In this document: positions 10,398 through 22,817 of the stretch, piece by piece | Numbering within the stretch: position 1 is the stretch's first letter | How the letters are laid out: the number at the start of each line of letters is the position of its first letter | DNA from: Psilocybe azurescens | Taxonomy: Eukaryota; Basidiomycota; Agaricomycetes; Agaricales; Agrocybaceae | DNA length: 64,000 nt | Assembly: GCA_023853785.1 (NCBI GenBank) | Contig: JAJIRX010000869.1 | Location: 62,001 to 126,000 of the forward strand | Reading direction: 5' to 3' | Notes under the pieces: generated by a model | The model's input: only the letters and a program-made list of their open reading frames with translations | What the model was told of the DNA's origin: nothing | Databases searched by the model: none | Program-made: the position numbers and the translations under genes

Positions 10398-12119
10398 ATG
10401 TCGTTCAAGTCCATTGATTTGGAAGAAGTGTATCTCGTCAAACCACCTCATTTCTGCGATACATCTTGTGGAGACCCCTGTGCCCGATATGCAGAGATAG
10501 AGGCTGAGGAGAGTAAAACTGCTGAGCCGGGAGACTCCCTGGCCCAACGTCTTGCTCGGTATCACGGAATGATAAGGAGAGTGGACCTTCTCTACGATCC
10601 TATCGTCGAACGGTTCCCTCTCGAAATCATCACTACCATCTTCGGGTTCTGCCTTCCTAAGCAACGTCGCGCTTTACTGCCGCAAGATCTATTGGACGGA
10701 AAAATAGATAACGCTGGCGCATTATTTGCCCTAGGCGCCGTTTGCAAGACCTGGCGCCAAATTACCTGGTCGACACCCCATTTCTGGTCTCATATCTACA
10801 TACCTATACATCCTTCAAACATAGAAAATACCATCACCTTCGTAAAGGATTGGATCGACCGGACTGGACAAATGCCCTTATCGTTAGCGGTATACTTTGT
10901 ACAGGAAGATGGTTTTCAAGACGAGGACTACGAATGGCTTTCCAAGGTCAAACCATTAAGTGCAATAGTCAACGCCACATCCAGCCGGTGGGAATGCCTC
11001 GACCTCAAGCTTCCTCCTCGACTCTTGAATCTCTTTTCAGGGAGTCCCTCAAACCTTCTGGAACTCAGGGTTTCAAACATCGGCTTTCCCCCCGAGGAGG
11101 ATGATGATGGGGGGTCGAGTCCGCCTCATTCATAGTTCACAGTGCCTCGAAACCGAGGCCCACTTACGCCATGATCGATTCGGTTCCCTTACAATCCATC
11201 GATGTTCTATGGGACAATGTCACACGCGTGTTGTTGAAAGAGTGCAAGACGGAGGAGTGCTTCGAACTGCTACGGCTTGCCCCCAAGCTAATGGAATGCA
11301 TGTTCGCGTTTATTCGCGCTGACGACGAATCAATTCTTGTTCCAGTCTCTCATCACAACCTCAAAGTCCTCAAGCTTTTTTCCCGAAGGACCCGGAAATT
11401 ACGGTCACATTCTTCGACTGTTTTACGCTTCCCCAACTGGAAGTATTAAACATTCAGTCGTTCAACGAAATATTACCTGCGGAAAACCTCATATCGCTTA
11501 TACGTCGGTCGTCATGCAAGTTGTATTCACTGGAGATCAAGGCTGTGCTCGAGGAGCAGAATCTTCTCTCTCTTTTCGAGCAGTCCCATCACTCGAACAG
11601 CTGACGCTATCTCCCAGTCCTAACGAGGAATATACTTCACGGAATTTTTTCAAGCTCATCGCTGAAACAACTCATATTATTGACAAGTCGGAGGCAGACT
11701 CGACTAGTTCAGCGACCCCCACCAACCCCAATTTCCTACCAGAACTTCAAACTTTGGCGTACTCCACCACGTCAACGGGTGAATGCGAATCGATCTGGGA
11801 CATCATTCCAGACCTCTTTGGCAAGGACGGCAGCGACTATGACGATGAAGGGAAAGACCACACCCCGCACATACGAAAACGACCATTGGATACGCTCACA
11901 GTTTCCTTCGATCACTGGCCCTGGTCCGGAACCCCCTTGCGAAACCCTGGGTACATAAGCAAGCCGACCCTTGATCGCATTGAGAAGCTCTTGGATATGG
12001 GGCATTGTGACATTGACATCATGTTATGGGGTGGCCAAAATAGTGAACCCGTGGATTTCATCGAAAGCTCAATAGCTCATCACTTCCCGCAAAAGCAATT
12101 TGAAGTACAAGTGGAATGA
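10398..12119 (+). CDS. F-box/LRR-like protein A (several frame switches)
   Basis: An F-box protein of the expanded Agaricomycete family, likely an SCF ubiquitin-ligase adaptor. It starts MSFKSIDLEEVYL, followed by a CDTSCGDPC motif shared with relic B. The F-box is at about residues 66-125 (VERFPLEIITTIFGFCLP, then LGAVCKTWRQITWSTPHFW). Downstream are leucine-rich segments such as PQLEVLNIQSFNEILP. The conserved C-terminal block with LPELQTLAY and WDIIPDLFG comes before the stop at 12119. The coding signal changes frame near 11095, 11180, 11405 and 11570, and no GT...AG introns explain all the switches. It is either a recent pseudogene or affected by base errors. The substrate is unknown. Confidence 0.75.
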
Positions 12120-12563
12120 ATAGGTCGACGCCGTATAGTTCATAAATAGTTTCTACTATAATAATAATTACCATGGACATCAACTATCTGTGTCAGCGTT
12201 CGGGAGCATTCCTTCAAGCCATACACTGCCTGCGGAGTGATACCAAAATGAATAAAACAACTCTGCGGAAAAACTTAGGAATGAGGGAGTGCGCTAAGCA
12301 TGAAGCGAGTCACTTGCTTATTTGCAGTGAGTTCCGTTGTTGCTCTGCCATAGTTCAAATTCGTTTGGTACAAGCTTCAGTAGCCGCCCAGTTAAATTCT
12401 ATTAGCATGCATCAGGAGGCTCGGCTTCCACCTAGCAAAGGTACAATGATCATCCCACTTCCTATACTCGCACAACATCCATTAAGATCGATACCAATAC
12501 TTCGAAGCACGACCAAAGATTTATTCAGAAATTAGAAGGACAAGCCGTGCACGTGGTGCCTGA
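12120..12563. other. Intergenic, convergent 3' ends
   Basis: This stretch lies between the 3' ends of F-box gene A (+) and the carboxypeptidase gene (-). Nothing recognisable was found. A 120-codon open frame (12173-12535) has no family resemblance and is probably chance. Confidence 0.5.
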
Positions 12564-15040
12564 CTACAGCTCTTGCCCACCGATCCATCTATTGACAAGC
12601 TCCAGTGTCTCCTTCGGTTTGTCAAAAGGAGCCTACGGAAGAGAAATTTTTAATAGAGCGCGTAGTCATTTGTAGATCAAGACTTCGACGAACCAAATGT
12701 CCGGCTCCTTTAATGGTAGCAAATGTCAAACCTTTCGCACTCCTCGTCTCACCTGCCTTCTTACTATCTACACTCCATTCTCTTAATGGCTGTGTTGAGA
12801 ATTCTTCATGTCCATGCCATTCAAGCTCAAGCGTCCACTTTTCGTTTGCTAGGTGATTGCAGATCCAGTCGACATCACCATTGTAGATAAGCGCCCTGAC
12901 GCCGCGATCTAGCAATGCCGCGACGTGATGATAGCTCGTGTGGAATTGATCCAGAGTCCGATGGAAGTTTATGCCAATCGTGTCCGAACGATATTTAAAT
13001 GTAGCTGGTTCCGGGTCCGTCCCGAGAACTTCTCGGACTTCAGGGAGGTTAAGATAGGTTTCTATGCCACTAAAAGCGAGGATGAGTAGTCAGGGTAAGG
13101 TTCAAGAGATAGTATAAACGAGGTTACCTAAATGCAGGATAGCATAGTGTCTCTGCAAATTCGCCGTCGCACTTCTTGGTGATATCGTAAGGGTTCACGC
13201 CTTTATTGAAAGTCAGAACGAAGTCAGGATCGAGTGAGAGTGAAGATACCTGAGGCAAGAAAGACATTAAGTGTAATACTGTCGCAAAATGAAGTCGCGG
13301 CTCCGCATCCTATGGTGTCGAACATGTCTACACAGGATTCCTTTAACCACTTTTTGCACCTAGGCATCTAGAAATATGTTGGTCGAACTTCATTACTGGA
13401 TAGACTTTGATACTGACAGCTTGTTTCATTTGTATGCAAGGTCTACAAAGTTATTAGTCAATGAAATCAGATGGTGAAGCAGGAGTTGACTCCGGGAAGC
13501 TCACGCAATGTCAAGGACTGGAGCTGCAGAAGTAGCAGTGCATGCCATATCATAATAAGAGGGTATCATCGTGTAGAAATCAGTATAACCGTCTCCTGTT
13601 TGTTCACGGAATATTAGGGCCATGGCCATATTCATAGCCATGGTTCGGTATGCGTACCAATCATTATGGACTGCAAATTAACTGGTGTCAATCCAGCCTT
13701 TTCCAGCCTGCTATTTTGATCGTACACTTCGGCTGCGAAAAGAGGGATATAGCGTCCCTGCATAATGCATCAGGTGAAGAGTCCACCTAGGTGTAGATCG
13801 AATCACTGACTCCAAAAGATTCCCCTGCCATGTGAAAGGGTCTCCCTTTCAATTTGCTGAAGTGTTCGAAGAAGATCGCAACGAATGCAGCGATGTCAAC
13901 TGCCGCTTCTTCCGTGGTGCTCTACGGCGTCCTTTCGTTCATAAGGTGAAGTGTTTATGAATTCCGAAGGTTCGCGTACCACCGTTTCCCCGTATTCTGC
14001 ATAAGAGAAGCCAACGGAAACAGGTTGGTCAACAAAGAAGATGTTTGCGTTCGAATTCCAAGATTCCGGATGGAATGTGGTTCTGTTGGTACCAGATATC
14101 CTGCAAGGGCCTTGGACAATCAAGTCAAGATTTCAGTTTTGTGCAACACGCGACTTCACAAACGTACCAAGTTCATAAAAAGTCCCATTGCGGATGAGCC
14201 ACCGGGTCCTACACGGCGGCATACGATCGTTAATATCCATAGTTTTGTCAAGGAGATGAATTGAAAACCTCCGTTGACCCAGAAAATGACATCATCTTTG
14301 TCGGGATCACTTCTGCTCTCGAAGAACCAGAAAAATAGGTGACGAGCCTCGACATCAATGTATCCAGAGTAGGTACTAGCATCAGGCGACGTGAGCCATC
14401 ATTGCTTTCTTCGTCGTAGTCCGGCATACTTTACTGTTCCGTCGCAAAATTTCGATTTTTTGACTCGGACGCTGTGACGCGGAAATTCAGGAAGGCCGAG
14501 CGTCGTAAATTGGGATTCAGGCAATAGGGAAGGATCCTCAATAGGTACGAAAAGGCCATCATTGTACGACCGATGAGAATGCCCTGTTACTGTATAACTT
14601 GGTCATACTGTACTGAACAGATAGCTATGGATCATTATGATTAAGACATACCTAACAGGTTCCCTTGGGAACTTCCCTGCGCTAGCAAGAAAGAGCCCCA
14701 GGAAATTAATCCGAAAGTGGCTGTCCGGGGCCAGATCATGCTGGTTCACGATGTTGAGATGAAAGAGGAGCGCAGTGTAGAAAACCAAGCTTTGAATGGA
14801 AGCTTATATTTGAGTCCTAATCATCATCTGGATGAATCCAACATCCGTCAGCCTGTGACATAAAGCGCAGAGCGAACCACATGTTGCCCTACATCTATTT
14901 GCCCTTCGACATTCTCGATCATATAGTTCCTTCTCAGCACCAGGGTCTCCCTGCAAGAAAGTTGTACTGCGCCTGACTGCGGCGTCAAAAGAAGTTGGCG
15001 GCATATTTTTAAATTCTTCAGACGGCAAAAACTTGACCAT
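12564..15040 (-). CDS. Serine carboxypeptidase (S10 family, carboxypeptidase Y-like)
   Basis: Multi-exon gene for a secreted or vacuolar serine carboxypeptidase, which removes C-terminal residues from peptides. Recognisable blocks in order are [30 protein letters not shown] joined to [10 protein letters not shown] (oxyanion loop), [18 protein letters not shown] with [11 protein letters not shown], and the nucleophile GESFG split by an intron from [16 protein letters not shown]. Further on come [14 protein letters not shown], catalytic Asp in [10 protein letters not shown], catalytic His in GAGHLV, and a last exon [16 protein letters not shown] after an intron opening GTTCGT. The stop is at 12564-12566. 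The full triad is present. The start ([10 protein letters not shown], 15040) is uncertain. A hydrophobic stretch just upstream (FAIVNGYL, another frame) could belong to a signal peptide if one base is misread. Confidence 0.9.
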
Positions 15041-15643
15041 GACAAATAACCGTTGACAATCGCAAAAACCAAAGCCCAAAAGGCGTGGGAACCGCAAAGG
15101 CAACCACAAATTTGAAAACGCTGGCAGCGACAGAGGTTATCAGCTATATCCTATCGGAGATTAATCATGGACATGGTGCAAGTGCGAATCACCAGCTTTA
15201 CGACCTTCGGTTTTTTAAATGATTCTGTTTCACTCCAGCTCAACGGTGTTATGCATTGACTTGTTTTTTAACCTTTTGAGACTGCGGCGATTCAAACTAA
15301 GTTTTTCAAACATGTGCGATAGGCTTTCCTGTCATTACCATCATAATTGATTCCTCGATAATTCGTTTCTATATGCACGGCGCCCAAAAAGACACGAAAA
15401 ATGGCTAAAAGGCAACAGAGGACGAGTGGGATCGGCTATTAAACTTGAACAAGTGCGGGTTGTGATCGTCGCGGAGATTGATTTTTTGAAACTCTTCAGT
15501 GTGAACTTGCCCACTTTTTCACCTCACCACCCCATTGTTTTGTTCCTCAGAAGGTTCTAGAGCTCGCAAGGGAAGCCAGGTCGCGATAACAAGAGCCATA
15601 TCTTACTGTGTTCTTTTGATAAGTTCGCTAAATTTCACTCGAG
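15041..15643. other. Intergenic, divergent promoters
   Basis: About 600 bp between the 5' ends of the carboxypeptidase gene (-) and F-box relic B (+). No gene or repeat is recognised. It presumably holds the promoter of the carboxypeptidase. Confidence 0.5.
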
Positions 15644-17018
15644 TTGTTCGACTTTGGACGAGGAAATCTCGTTGAACAACCCCATTCATGTGGTTCAAGT
15701 TGCGGGTACTTATGTGCTATGCACGAAATGTTTAAGAATACGGAGCATGAAGACAATGCACCTACGTTTTTCACTCTGGACGCTGTCTGTAAAACATGGC
15801 GTCAAATTGTCTGGACGACTCCCTCCTTTTTGTCGCACCTGTTGATACCCATCAATCCTTCCACCATCTTGTCTCATACCCTTCTTGTCGAAGAATGGTT
15901 GGGTCGGCCGGAAGGTGTTCCTTTGCCCGTTGCGGTGTATCTCAAAGACCGGAATGAAAACTGCGGGGAGTCAATGGCTGGTTTATACCACTTAGCAAGA
16001 TTATCAATGCAACCTCCAGACATTTGGAATGCCTGGACCACTCACTACCAACCTTGTTGCATGCACTGTTTCATGGATGTCCTTCCAATCCAAGCGAGCT
16101 TCGAATAATAAACTGGGGCCCGACAAGACAGTTCAACGGAGGCGCTCTTGGATCTTTGACTACGTAGGGAGGATTGAAGCCGACACCCAGGCGTATTGAT
16201 ATTGGACATGTTTCCCTGAAATCAGTTCCCATATCATGGAACTACGATACACACGCAAATGTCGGCAGCTTGTTAATCACGGATTGCTTCGAAATATTGC
16301 GCCAAGCACAAGGCTTGAATCATTGGGGAAGTTTGGGACCCGTATCCCTTATCCATTCGACCCTAAAAAGAGCTCAGCGTGTGTTTTGCGCGGCCAAGGG
16401 GTTTCTACGCGAACTCTACAATGCTATCGCGCTCCCCAGGTGGAAGGTACTGTTGATCCACTAACAAAGGACTGTACTCCCTGCATGTTGACAACATGAT
16501 ATCCTTTGTTGAGCGTTCTTCTTGCACTTTGGGCCGTGTGGAGGTGATCTTCCCTCAGAGTAGTACCCTCAATCCGTCGTCTATCTTTCGGCAAATCGGG
16601 TCCTCATGGACACTTCACAGCCAAAAATATATTCAGGATGATTGCTCGGACATGCCATGTAGGCAACCGCGACCCTGTACCTCTTCCTACCCTCGAAAGA
16701 CAGAGATATCATGGGCACGGAGCGGATGATTGCTAAAGCATTTGGAATGTTATTCCATATCTCTACGGCATCCCAGAAGATTGCTATGATTTGGAAAAAC
16801 CAGATCCATATAGATGACTGTTGGAAGACGTAGAAATCCTATCAAGAAACGAACTATCGCACGAATCCGGCATCTCTCAGAATTTGTTGAAATCAAAATC
16901 TGGGGCCTGTTATAAATATCACGACCAAGATGAAGATTTCTTCGAGCTCTCCTCATCGACTTGCGATTGGGACCATGAGGGTGGTTTGGAATGCACATCA
17001 TCTAAAGAAGCAATTTGA
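15644..17018 (+). pseudogene. F-box relic B, paralogue of gene A lacking half the F-box
   Basis: The first 150 codons match gene A: the N-terminal cysteine motif (CGSSCGYLC), then directly LDAVCKTWRQIVWTTPSF and LLVEEWLGRPEGVPLPVAVYL. The first F-box helix (equivalent to VERFPLEIITTIFGFCLP in gene A) has been deleted. Further on, scattered out-of-frame pieces match the family, such as VPISWNYDTHANVGSLLITD and CFEILRQA (about 16220-16310) and IPYLYGIPEDCYD (about 16750). Stops and frame breaks are frequent. The missing Skp1-contact helix and the decay make function unlikely. Confidence 0.75.
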
Positions 17019-17478
17019 GCTGATCTTTCAACTTAAGCCTGGAAGATCGAGCACTGATTGCGACTTTGTGGAAGTTATATATCCTAGCTTCGATGTAGTC
17101 CTGTTATAACACTTTGAATAATTTGCTACACGTCTAGAAACGTAGTTAGAATATTGAGTATGATAAATGTCAATAGCAACGGCGAATTTGGCCAGGCTCT
17201 CAAGCCCATGTTCATCAACGCCCACAATTCCAGTGCCCTGGTTCAATGTTGAAGATAAGATAAGATCTTCATTCGGAGCCTTTAAGTATTTGTCGACAAA
17301 TTCGGCACAAGAAGGGGTCCCTGAGCGTGACCACTCAGCAGCAGGCTACGCCGTCCTTTAGCTCCGAGCAGCGAGCTCCTCGAGTTCTCGACGCCCTCAA
17401 AGCTTGCCGCGAGCAACTCAGCAGGAATAAAACCTGGATTCACCCCCGGGCCACCCCTCGACTTAATCTCGACAGCTC
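17019..17478. other. Intergenic, relic B to WDR59 homologue
   Basis: About 460 bp containing the tail of relic B and the presumed promoter and 5' leader of the WDR59-like gene. An open frame (17327-17551) overlaps the WDR59 start in another frame and shows no family resemblance. Confidence 0.4.
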
Positions 17479-20400
17479 ATGTCGGGGTTCCGTTCGTCGT
17501 CTCCACCGCGTTCCAAAGCCGAATCTCACTCGAATATCAACTTTCCGATAGAGAGCGCGTTGGCTGTTAGGAGACCGTCATGGACGCCGTCTATCACAGA
17601 ATCTGAGGATACAAGGCATCGCTCGAAGCACTCGGAAGAAAACCTGAATGCATTGTCAGATTGGGGCGGCTCAGTTCCAGGTCTTTTGAAGTCGCGAAGG
17701 CCTTCTTTTCCTCCTCCGATAACAGAAGCGTATCAGCGTGCTCGCAAGCCTCGTGTAGAACCTGAAGAAAGCCCTGAGGCTCTAAGGGCTGGTGCTGGGG
17801 GAGTCAACCTGCATCGGAAGGAAAGAGTCTTTATTCAAGTTGGGAGATCAATGTGAAGGATTTGGTGGGAGATGCTGTGGGAATGTAAGCATCGGTCAAC
17901 ATTTTACTTAAATGTGCCTACCGACGAAGATATAGATGAGTATAAGCCCTGCTTCACGCGATATTGTTCTTGCTGCGTATGTCCTGCCATTCGTTAGTAT
18001 TTATGATCATGACGCTCATGTTTCTTCAGACGAAGAGGTCTATTCATCATTGACCTCGACTACCCTTTGAGAATACCAAGGTTCCTTCCTCAGGGTGGCA
18101 CATGGGATGTGGCGGATGTTCAGTGGAATCCTCATCCGAGCCATGCTCAATACATTGTTTCGACATCCAGTGAGAAATTGCAAGTGTATTCAATCCTAAC
18201 CGTATGCAGGAAATTGATTTCTCCCCAGGCTTATATGGAACTTGCGGCTGGGTGGAAAGACGTCTATTGAACACATTCTCAAGTCGCATTACCGTGCCAT
18301 CACGGACATCAACTGGCATACATCAGAATGTGACATTGTTGTCAGCACTGGTATAGATTCGTGGGTCTGGGCTTGGGACTTGAGAGAGCCCAACAAACCT
18401 ATCTTTGGTCTGTCAGCCTTTAAAGGCAAGTAATTAGTCACTATATGTACTTTAAAAGTCCCAACGTCTTCAGTGCAGCTGGTGGGACACAAGTCAAGTG
18501 GAACTATCAAGATGGAAATCTGCTTGCGTCGTCTCACTCGAATGAAGTGTTAATATGGGATAGACGAGTACGTGGTGCAGACACGATCCCACGTGATAGA
18601 GGCTAATGAAAACATCTAGAAAGGATCTCTTCCAGTTACACAAATCCGTGCCCATGCTTCCAAGATATACGGTATTGACTGGTCGCGTACATCTCATAAT
18701 GAAATCGTGACTTGCTCGCTTGATAAATCCATCAAAACTTGGGACATAAATGCAATCAATTCGGTCAATCCGGAGCCCAAATCATGCATACGAACGACCT
18801 ACCCCGTCTGGAGAGCAAGGAATCTACCTTTTGGAGAAGGTATACTGAGCTTGCCCCAGCGCGGTGAAACTACGTTGGAGATGTATGCGAAAGACGATCC
18901 ACATGCGCCAATTGAGGTTTTTGAAGGACATTCTGATGTTGTGAAGGAGTTTGTGTGGAGGAAGGGAGATCAAGGTCTGTCTTGCTATCTTCTACACAAA
19001 CTTGCGGATGTTCACCTGCTTCGTCGTACACAGACGACTTCCAATTGATTACCTGGTCAAAAGATCGTACTCTGAGATTCTGGCCGATAGACGGAGAAGC
19101 TATGCAGGTATGTAGATCTTTGTTCTTTCAACAATTTCGTTCTAACAACATGGGAACAAACAGAAAGTTGGACATGTCCCAGAGGTCGTTCGCGGCCGTT
19201 CGAAACTTACCCGCTCAGAGATGGAAAATCACGACACATTTCGCAACCCACCTGACATGGAGGTGAAAGAAACGTATTCCGCTATTTCCAGCGCCTGTAG
19301 GCAATAGGGGGATTTTGGCTGAAGTTCGTGCATCACATCCGTCAAAGGGGACTTACCCAATCACGCGCGCTTTCGAGCAACATCCTTCCTCACGTGTTGA
19401 CGACGAAAATGCGACACCGACTTTGACAAACAGGAGATCCATCGCGTTTGTCGCCGGTCGCTCTGTTGGAGGCACAATGAGCAAAGGTGGAACTGGGATC
19501 AAGAATGCTGCTCAGCTCGACCAACTGACATGGCTTGCAAGTGTGAAAGTTGGTAGTAAAAGAGGGAGTAGTTCTGGTGGGGGAAGTCATGGGGCAAGCA
19601 GAGCTCCGTCCAGGCTTCGTTCGGGATCAAGACCGCGTTCGGGTCCCGATAGGAGTGTTAGCGAGATCGGGGGCGGCAGAGAAGTGCTAGCTTGAGTCGT
19701 GGCATGGATGACCGCAAGGAGGCTGATAACAACCAGTCGTTGCAGGACGAGTGGGTTACTATTTCTCTGACTGTGTGGCGGAAATACTGATCAACAATCT
19801 TCCTTCCATAGAATCACGACCGTGTTAACAAAATTAGCTGCATCAAAGATAAAATTGGAAAAGGTATTGTGCCTCCATTTGTTGCACGAGAAAGTGTCGT
19901 ATCTAATCATTCAATCCTTTAGCATGATTTGACGAAAAAGAGAACATGTACTCTCGGCCTGCATGGGCCGTGGGGTGAGAAATCCTCCGTGTTCATAAGA
20001 GTGACATTTATATTTCCTCGCGATTATCCTTACGGATCCCATCCTCATGGAACACCTGCCGTCGAGCTGGAGCGCAATCCATTAATCTCGATGAGAGCCC
20101 GTACATACATCCTGAAACATTTGCGACGAATAAGAGAAAGGAAACGGCCTTGCCTGGAGGCGTGTCTTCGCTTCCTATTGTTTGCAGATGAAGGGCATAC
20201 CGATCAGGACCTCATGGATTCCGAGTCGTCCTCGGATGATGACCAGCCCCTGGGAAGAAATCGAGGGATATAACTATTTCTTTGCTGCGAAACAACAAAA
20301 ATCTGGCCGAACCGCGCACGTCGCAAGGAGCGTTCGGACCAAACGGTATTGCTGGCATCGTTTCAATTAAATCTTCTCATACTAAACGACTATTGCAGGC

Positions 20401-22418
20401 GAACTCATATGCTTCTTCAGAGCACCTCCCAGAATTGTTCGAAATGTATTAAGAGATCTTACTGGAGCAGGAAACAAAGAAGCTGAAGAGCCTGCGACTC
20501 CTCAGACGCAAGAGCAGCCGCAACTGCAACCACAGCAGCAAAAAAAGAGCTACTTTCAATCTCCAGCACTAGTCTCAGATGCCGTTCGACGGTTAGGCCT
20601 TGCAGCAACTGATCGCACCGTACAGCCGATAGATCCAAGGCGACCAGAAGCGGAACTGAACATTCTTCGAGCCATGACGAATTTGCTGACTATGCCACAG
20701 CAGCAAGCGCGGCGGGACCCAGAGTCGAAGCAGCCAGAGGAGGTTCCTAAAAATTATGCACTTCTTGCGTCCAGGCGCAGCACTGTTTTCCTCACGAGCA
20801 CTAGAGACTTTACGGGCGCGGATCAGAAGGTCACTTTGGATTATATCTTCGTGGCAGATTCACTGGCAGTTGTATGTGACACCAATGCAGACGTGGCGAG
20901 ACGACATGGGCGATTCGACCATGAGCGAATCTTCAAGACATTGGCGACGTTGTTTAATCAATCAGAGAGCGGGAAGAAAGAAAGAGAATCTAGTTTTACG
21001 TCGGATTCTTTGGCGGCGCAGGTTATTAAGCAGCTGTAAGTCCCATTCTTCACTTTCGCATTGACTGGATCTTAATCTCCAATCTCAACTTTCCCAGGTA
21101 TTCCGACCTTGTGATCGAAAAGGATGTGCAGATGCTAGCTATGATCGCTATGCTCGTGTTGCAAACAGAACATGGTGCGACTGTTCATGTCCATCCTAGC
21201 ATGGGTAGACGAAAGGAGTCTTTCACGCCTGTGCCTCACGTTGCCATCCCCTCTCGGTTCGGAGGGATGGATTACTTCAGCCTTACGAAAGCTATCAACC
21301 CTACCAGTCCTATATCTCCTGCATGGCCCAGGCTACCTTCACCAGTCACAGCTCCTCTTGCTCCCTCAGTGTCGTCCTCGAATTCCTCTCGAGGGTCGTG
21401 GTCGAGCCTGTTCAACACTGGGAGTGCAGTGCGGCAGTTCATGAATGGTGTTCAGGATACTTTCAAGGACGGCCTGACGACTCCGACGGAGACGATGTCG
21501 ACTACACCCTCTCTCGACATCCAGCATGGAGCTTCGCGGTCGGCTGAAAAACTACCGAGAGGCCAGGATACGGCTGCATATGATCCAAGGCGCAAGAGAA
21601 TTAGGAAGGAATCATCGTTTCACTCACCTAGCCTGGTTTCCAAGTCTTGGAATGATGGTGTGGGCACCTCGTCAAGGATGACGTCTTCATTTTCCTCGGC
21701 GGGGCATAAGAATCCTTCTTCAAATTTGTTCATGACTGAGAAACGCACGATTGTCTTCGAACCTCCCATTTATGAAGAAACGTATGTTCCATTTGCTTTA
21801 CGTTTATAACTAATAATGACTTTCGTCCTTGTCTACTATATAGTGCTCCGCCCTTGTTCGACGCCGATTTAATCGGACGGTTCAAGCTGAATGTATATGC
21901 ATATTCTGAACTGCTCTTCAGATGGCAGATGTACCACAAGCGCTTGGAACTGCTGAAAGCGGTCAATCAGCGAGTCGTCATTCCGACCGTTAAGACGGAG
22001 CTGCACAGTATTGGCCTCCATCGCATCTGTATCCGACCGGATTGTAAAATGATGATTCCGGAGAAAAGCCATACGTGCCAATATTGCGGTGCATCATGCT
22101 CGATGCCTGCTTGTACAGTATGCCGACTTCCTGTCAAAGGTGTGTGCACGGTCCTTTTTAATAAGATATACTTTCACCTCATGAATCGTTACAATTTCTG
22201 GTGCAACGTTTGCAGGTCTTTCACGGACATGCCTCAGCTGCTCCCATGTGACCCATATATCATGCTGGAACTCGCTGGAAGTGACAGTCCCTATATGTCC
22301 CTCTGGATGTGGATGTTTCTGTACAGGATCTGACGGGCCTTTTACACGTCCTTCGACCCGTCTCGGCCTCACGCCCCCAACTTCTACCTTACTGTTCGCC
22401 TCTGATACGCTGCCCTGA
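17479..22418 (+). CDS. WDR59/Mtc5-like GATOR2 (SEA complex) subunit
   Basis: Large multi-exon gene. A Ser/Arg-rich N-terminus (MSGFRSSSPPRSK) leads into a WD40 propeller with YPLRIPRFLPQGG, DVQWNPHPSHAQYIVSTSSE, LIWNL, ITDINWHTSECDIV, WAWDLREPNKPIF, LIWDRRKGSL, YGIDWSRTSHNEIV and TWSKDRTLRFWPIDG. An RWD domain follows (about 19930-20270, IFPRDYPYGSHP), then a linker and a conserved region (DYIFVADSLAVVCDTNADVA). The C-terminal zinc RING has CIRPDCKMM, CQYCGASC, CLSCSHVTHISCW and CPSGCGCFC. WD40 + RWD + RING is the architecture of WDR59 (yeast Mtc5/Sea3), which acts at the vacuole in amino-acid signalling to TORC1. One intron (18180-18228) uses a GC donor. One base seems missing at the A-run 17822-17824, where the frame changes. 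The start is inferred. Confidence 0.85.
18180..18228 (+). other. GC-AG intron in the WDR59 homologue
   Basis: The exon ends ...GAGAAATT, the intron starts GCAAGT and ends CCCCAG, and the next exon begins GCTTATATGG. Splicing here gives the propeller motif SSEKLLIWNL in frame. No GT donor in the neighbourhood restores that reading. The length of 49 bases fits the other introns. GC-AG introns are a known minority class. Confidence 0.65.
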
Positions 22419-22817
22419 ACGCTGTTGCACCGGTCTGAGGACTACTCCATCATAGTTGCAACATGATCGATAACCTGGAAGCAGAGGAACTTTCTCAATG
22501 GAAGCCACAATCCATTGCCAGTTACCGTCAGGATGCCATTCAGCGTCTTCACGAACGGGAAATCGGTCTTGCTGCGAGCCCACACTCCCTGTTGATCTTC
22601 TGTCCTCTGACTGATTGTTCAACATGGCCATACATGACCAGATATCTAGGAAAGGATCACAGCTCGGTTTTCATCGCGAGCATGGCTATAAATTTACTGT
22701 GGCATCACACAATAACCATTCAGTATCTACGACATTCTGGGAGAGATAAAAGCAGCTGTTAGGCGGTATGACTTAATATCAGCTATAGCTACTTTGTTTC
22801 TGCCATATGTGTAAAAA
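22419..22817. other. Intergenic, convergent 3' ends
   Basis: 3' regions of the WDR59 homologue (+) and F-box gene C (-). A 99-codon open frame (22463-22762) is present but resembles no family and has no visible introns or neighbours supporting it. Nothing else was seen. Confidence 0.45.

Noticed and set aside
22463..22762. 99-codon plus-strand open frame after the WDR59 gene
   Set aside because: No recognisable motif; lies in the convergent 3' region and overlaps nothing conserved.
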